64,000 nucleotides of DNA. It comes from Lutimaribacter_A marinistellae. GTDB lineage: Bacteria; Pseudomonadota; Alphaproteobacteria; Rhodobacterales; Rhodobacteraceae. The position numbers were made by a program, and so were the translations under genes. The notes below the pieces were generated by a model. It saw only the letters and a list, made by a program, of their open reading frames with translations. It searched no databases and was not told where the DNA came from. Below are positions 60,882-64,000 of the stretch, one piece after another. Position 1 is the first letter of the stretch. Each line of letters starts with the position of its first letter. The DNA lies in assembly GCF_042648365.1 (NCBI RefSeq), contig NZ_JBHRXI010000049.1, positions 1 through 64,000 of the forward strand, written 5' to 3'.

Positions 60882-62227
60882 TCCCACCGAAACCGAAGGC
60901 ACGGCCTGACAGGGTATCGCTCTGGCGTTACATGAAGCTATTTCGTCAGGACCTTCTGTCGGCGCAGCCGGCCCGCCTTTACCGGGCGTGGATGGCCGAG
61001 TTCCGTACGCCTTTCTTTCGATCCTACCTTGTGAACCAGCCCTCGCTGGTCGAAACGGTTCTGAAGGAAAGACCCGACGATTTTCCAAAGTCGGGCCGGA
61101 TATCCGAGGGCCTGAAGCCGCTTCTTGGCAACTCCGTCTTTCTGACCAATGGTGAGACCTGGAAACGGCAGCGGCGCATAATTGACCCCGCTTTTGAAGG
61201 CGGCCGGTTGCGAGACACCTTTCCCGCCATGCGCGCCGCTGCCGAGGCCGCCGTTGAACGCTTGAGAGTTCATGTCGGCGAAATGGTCGAGATTGAGGCG
61301 CAAACAAGCCACGCAGCGGCCGACGTTATTTTCCGCACGTTGTTCTCGATTCCCATTGAACATGAGATTGCTACACGGGTCTTCGATCGCTTCCGTGCCT
61401 ATCAGCGCGAGCAGCCAATTCTCAATCTGGCAGCATTCGTGCCGTTGCCTGCGTGGATGCCGCGATTTCATTCGCGAAGGACGCGCGCAAATGCGGCAGA
61501 GATCCGCGGTTTGATTACGCAACTGACGGCCGCTCGCATGGCCCAGATCGAAGAAGGGACCGCACCTGACGATCTTGCAACCAAGATCATGACCACTGCA
61601 GATCCGCTGACGGGAGAGACTTTTGACACCGAAGAGATGGTCGACCAGGTCGCGATCTTCTTTCTTGCCGGACATGAAACAAGTGCCTCGGCGCTTGCCT
61701 GGACGTTGTACCTGATGGCGCTGTTCCCCGAATGGCAAGACCGCGTGGCAGAAGAGGCTGATGCGCTCGAGGGCGCAGGGTTTTCGGTCATGTCCAGCCT
61801 GAGGATAAGCCGCGATGTCTTTCGCGAGGCGCTGCGTCTTTACCCTCCGGTGCCGATGATGGTGCGTGAGGCTTCGTGTCCCGAGAGATTCCGCGACCGT
61901 GATGTCCCGAAGAAGTCACAGATCGTGTTAAGCCCATGGCATCTGCACAGGCACGAAAGGCTATGGGAAAACCCCGACGATTTCGATCCTGCGCGATGGC
62001 AAACCGAAAACGGGCGCAAGTGTGGGCGCGAGGCCTATTTGCCATTTTCGGCAGGCCCGCGTGTCTGTACAGGGGCTGGCTTTGCCATGGTGGAGGGGCC
62101 TCTTATCCTCTCGATGCTCTTGCGTCACTTCCGCTTCGAACGCGTCGAAGGACGCGAACCCGTTCCTGTAGCGCATCTCACGGTGCGGGCGGCGGACGGT
62201 ATCTGGCTGCGCGTTCTTGAGCGCTAA
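60878..62227 (+). CDS. Cytochrome P450
   Basis: A 449-aa heme monooxygenase. The I-helix oxygen motif is AGHETS (264-269), the K-helix ExxR is EALR (317-320), and the heme-binding loop FSAGPRVCTGAGFAM has Cys397 as thiolate ligand. The N-terminus lacks a membrane anchor, so it is soluble. No ferredoxin or reductase gene is adjacent. It is coupled to the upstream hydrolase-like gene; the substrate is unknown. Confidence 0.93.
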   Translation: MIPPKPKARPDRVSLWRYMKLFRQDLLSAQPARLYRAWMAEFRTPFFRSYLVNQPSLVETVLKERPDDFPKSGRISEGLKPLLGNSVFLTNGETWKRQRRIIDPAFEGGRLRDTFPAMRAAAEAAVERLRVHVGEMVEIEAQTSHAAADVIFRTLFSIPIEHEIATRVFDRFRAYQREQPILNLAAFVPLPAWMPRFHSRRTRANAAEIRGLITQLTAARMAQIEEGTAPDDLATKIMTTADPLTGETFDTEEMVDQVAIFFLAGHETSASALAWTLYLMALFPEWQDRVAEEADALEGAGFSVMSSLRISRDVFREALRLYPPVPMMVREASCPERFRDRDVPKKSQIVLSPWHLHRHERLWENPDDFDPARWQTENGRKCGREAYLPFSAGPRVCTGAGFAMVEGPLILSMLLRHFRFERVEGREPVPVAHLTVRAADGIWLRVLER

Positions 62228-62296
62228 CAAACTACCATCGTCCAAGGGCTTGCTGTATGCGGAGGGGCGAACGGAATCAATTCATGGGATAGTGAC

Positions 62297-63178
62297 ATGT
62301 CGAAGGCGGAACAGCGCGACCAGATGCAGAATGGCGCAGGCTTCATAGCGGCTCTGGATCAAAGCGGCGGTTCCACGCCCAAGGCGCTGGCGCTCTATGG
62401 CGTGGATGCCTCGGAATACGGATCCGAGCAAGAGATGTTCGACGAGATCCAGAAAATGCGGGCGCGTATCATCCTTGCCGACGGTTTCACCAAGGAAAAG
62501 ATCATCGGTGCGATCCTGTTCGAACGGACCTTGCACGAGATGATCGAAGGCAAGGGTGTCGCCGATTACCTTTGGCAGGAAAAAGGCATCGTGCCATTCC
62601 TGAAAATCGACAAGGGTCTGGCCGATCAGGAAAACGGTGTTCAGATGATGAAGCCCATCCCGGGTCTGGGCGATACGCTTGCCAAATATCCCAGCGTGTT
62701 CGGTACCAAGGAACGCTCTGTCATCCACGAGGCAAATGCCGAGGGGATTGCAGCGGTCGTTGCGCAGCAGTTCGACGTTGCACAGGAAGTGATCGCGGCA
62801 GGGATGGTTCCGATTGTCGAACCCGAGGTGAACATCCATTCCGAAACGAAGAGCGAAGCCGAAGAAATGCTCAAGGCTGAGCTTCTCAAGCATCTCGACA
62901 CGCTTGAGGATGGGCAGAACGTGATGCTCAAGCTCACCATACCGACCGAGCCGAACCTGTATGACACGCTTGCCGATCATCCGCGTGTATTGCGTGTTGT
63001 TGCGCTCTCTGGCGGGTACTCGACAGATGACGCCTGCGACAAGCTTGCCAAGAACGGCAAGATGATTGCCTCGTTCTCTCGCGCGCTGACAGAAGGCTTG
63101 TCCAAGCAACAATCGGATGCTGAGTTCGATGCGGCCCTCAAAGCCAATATCGACAAGATCCACACGGCCTCTGCGTAA
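62297..63178 (+). CDS. Fructose-bisphosphate aldolase, class I
   Basis: A 293-aa Schiff-base aldolase for glycolysis and gluconeogenesis. FIAALDQSGGSTPKAL near the N-terminus, KIDKGLADQ, PIVEPEVNIHSET and the candidate Schiff-base lysine in VMLKLTIPTEPN match the bacterial class I enzymes. No zinc-binding residues of class II are present. It stands alone. Confidence 0.92.
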   Translation: MSKAEQRDQMQNGAGFIAALDQSGGSTPKALALYGVDASEYGSEQEMFDEIQKMRARIILADGFTKEKIIGAILFERTLHEMIEGKGVADYLWQEKGIVPFLKIDKGLADQENGVQMMKPIPGLGDTLAKYPSVFGTKERSVIHEANAEGIAAVVAQQFDVAQEVIAAGMVPIVEPEVNIHSETKSEAEEMLKAELLKHLDTLEDGQNVMLKLTIPTEPNLYDTLADHPRVLRVVALSGGYSTDDACDKLAKNGKMIASFSRALTEGLSKQQSDAEFDAALKANIDKIHTASA

Positions 63179-63184
63179 AACCGG

Positions 63185-63220
63185 GCCCCGGGATTGTCTG
63201 GCAGTGCCGGGGCTTATCTT
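63185..63220 (+). terminator. Candidate terminator of the aldolase gene
   Basis: GCCCCGG (63185-63191) pairs with CCGGGGC (63207-63213) over a 15-nt loop, followed by TTATCTT. A moderate intrinsic terminator 6 nt after the stop codon. Confidence 0.5.
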
Positions 63221-63254
63221 CGGAGAGACATCAACCGACACCGTGCTGGAGTAC

Positions 63255-63476
63255 CTACCGACGGTCCTTGAACCAGTTCAGCACATAGACGCGGATTGCC
63301 GAGGCGAGGCCTGTTTCAGGGTGGCGCGCGACATCAATCTCTGCGGCCAGCCTGTTGATTGGGATGTCTTTTTCCTTGGCGATTTCCCGGAAGGCCCGCC
63401 AAAACTCCTCCTCCAGCGAAACGCTGGTCCGGTGACCCTTGAGGGTAAGGGACCGTTTGACCGGTGGACCGCTCAT
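63255..63476 (-). CDS. Ribbon-helix-helix domain protein
   Basis: A 73-aa protein with a predicted RHH DNA-binding fold: strand KRSLTLKGHRTSVSLEEEFW, then helices AFREIAKEKD and NRLAAEIDVAR, with a C-terminal ASAIRVYVLNWFKDRR. The family occurs widely in Rhodobacterales, commonly after fumC and a DUF4169 gene as here. The start at 63476 overlaps the DUF4169 stop (ATGA). Target DNA is unknown; it may autoregulate the operon. Confidence 0.85.
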   Translation of the reverse strand: MSGPPVKRSLTLKGHRTSVSLEEEFWRAFREIAKEKDIPINRLAAEIDVARHPETGLASAIRVYVLNWFKDRR

Positions 63477-63649
63477 TCTTCGATCTCGTGACCGTCGAGT
63501 TTTTTCCAAGCAAGGATGTTCTCGGTCTTCTGCTTTTCTTTTTCTGCCTTGGTCCGACCGAATGTGACGGCATTGTTGTCAGCGCGGGCCTTTTTCTCGG
63601 CCCGCGCCTTTTCCTTGCGATACCGGTTCAGATTGACCGGCTTTGACAT
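63473..63649 (-). CDS. Small DUF4169 family protein
   Basis: A 58-aa protein opening MSKPVNLNRYRKEKARAEKK, very rich in Lys, Arg and Glu, ending ILAWKKLDGHEIEE. The N-terminal NLNRYRKEKAR segment matches DUF4169, a short family of unknown function found in Rhodobacterales. Its ATG overlaps the fumC stop (TGATG) and its stop overlaps the RHH gene start, so it is translationally coupled to both. Confidence 0.85.
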   Translation of the reverse strand: MSKPVNLNRYRKEKARAEKKARADNNAVTFGRTKAEKEKQKTENILAWKKLDGHEIEE

Positions 63650-64000
63650 CAGTCTTTGGGCCCGATCATCTGCTCGGGGCGGACCACCTCGTCAAAGGTC
63701 TTTTCATCGACAAAACCCAAGGCGATGGCTTCTTCCTTGAGTGTGGTGCCGTTTTTGTGTGCCGTCTTGGCCACCTTCGTGGCGTTGTCATACCCGATCG
63801 TCGGCGCGAGGGCGGTGACGAGCATCAGCGACTCTTTCATCAGCTTGTCGATCCGCGGCTCGTTCGCCTGGATTCCCATCAGCATCCGTTCTGTGAAACT
63901 GTCGGCTGCATCGCCAAGAAGTTGGATCGACTGGAGCAGGTTATAGCTCATCATCGGGTTATAGACGTTCAGCTCGAAATGCCCCTGACTGCCGGCAAAC
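63649..64000 (-). CDS. fumC: Class II fumarate hydratase, C-terminal part (runs off the window)
   Basis: The C-terminal ~117 residues of a fumarase C; the gene continues past the right edge. The visible part has FAGSQGHFELNVYNPMMSYN, NLLQSIQLLGDAADSF and the terminal domain MLVTALAPTIGYDNATKVAKTAHKNGTTLKEEA with VVRPEQMIGP, typical of FumC. It converts fumarate to malate in the TCA cycle. It heads a leftward fumC-DUF4169-RHH unit. Confidence 0.93.
   Translation of the reverse strand, partial: FAGSQGHFELNVYNPMMSYNLLQSIQLLGDAADSFTERMLMGIQANEPRIDKLMKESLMLVTALAPTIGYDNATKVAKTAHKNGTTLKEEAIALGFVDEKTFDEVVRPEQMIGPKD

Noticed and set aside
1..64000. CRISPR arrays, insertion sequences, tRNA or rRNA genes
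   Set aside because: No regularly spaced repeats, transposase motifs, terminal inverted repeats or tRNA-like cloverleaf segments were seen on either strand.

Overview
The window is a GC-rich bacterial chromosome segment from an alphaproteobacterium, most likely a marine Rhodobacteraceae (Roseobacter-group) member. The evidence is gene content and order: dusB(nifR3)-ntrB-ntrC followed by ntrY-ntrX, trkA-trkH, hfq-hflX; fused ispDF; a one-polypeptide indolepyruvate oxidoreductase next to a LysR gene; the F1-ATPase inhibitor zeta (DUF1476) gene; and RNase E with a large acidic insertion in its S1 domain. I see no phage, IS element, CRISPR array, rRNA or tRNA. It reads as core chromosome, densely packed, with many ATGA/TGATG start-stop overlaps.

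Layout. 0.1-5 kb: hpt, a RatA/COQ10-like protein, an MmgE/PrpD protein, and a leftward cluster ispDF-pgpA-cinA ending in a three-hairpin 3' region that looks like a 3'-derived sRNA. 5-17.4 kb: one long rightward block of nitrogen two-component systems (NtrBC, NtrYX), K+ uptake (TrkA/TrkH), Hfq and HflX, broken only by a small leftward lipoprotein gene. 17.4-23 kb: leftward antiporter, penicillin-acylase-type hydrolase, SYLF lipoprotein and hemB. 23-31 kb: a small membrane protein and mfd, then leftward grxD, a 70-aa membrane protein, bolA, purL and a secreted protein. 31-36 kb: a BamA/D15-like barrel, a large MscS channel and a LysR regulator. 36-42.3 kb: indolepyruvate ferredoxin oxidoreductase, acyltransferase, murI and argC. 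42.3-47.4 kb: a ccmE-ccmF-ccmH cytochrome c maturation cluster with an endolysin/holin pair between ccmE and ccmF, then a PaaG-like hydratase. 47.5-52 kb: homocysteine methyltransferase and zeta inhibitor (leftward), then purC-purS-ADH-purQ. 52-58.5 kb: dctB-dctD and rne with a long leader. 58.5-64 kb: tusA, ccdA, a membrane alpha/beta hydrolase with a P450, class I aldolase, and a leftward fumC (cut by the window edge)-DUF4169-RHH operon.

Themes. Three NtrC-family regulators (NtrC, NtrX, DctD) all keep an AAA+ core but lack the GAFTGA sigma54-contact loop. Purine synthesis genes are split between purL and purC-S-Q, with a zinc alcohol dehydrogenase placed between purS and purQ. Cytochrome c maturation genes share a locus with a lysis pair that may be the gene-transfer-agent release module known in Rhodobacter capsulatus. 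The most testable new observations are the cinA 3' RNA, the LysR/IOR intergenic dyad with its promoter, the ~360-nt rne leader, and the DctD motif loss. All functional calls come from reading motifs and gene order; no database search was run.
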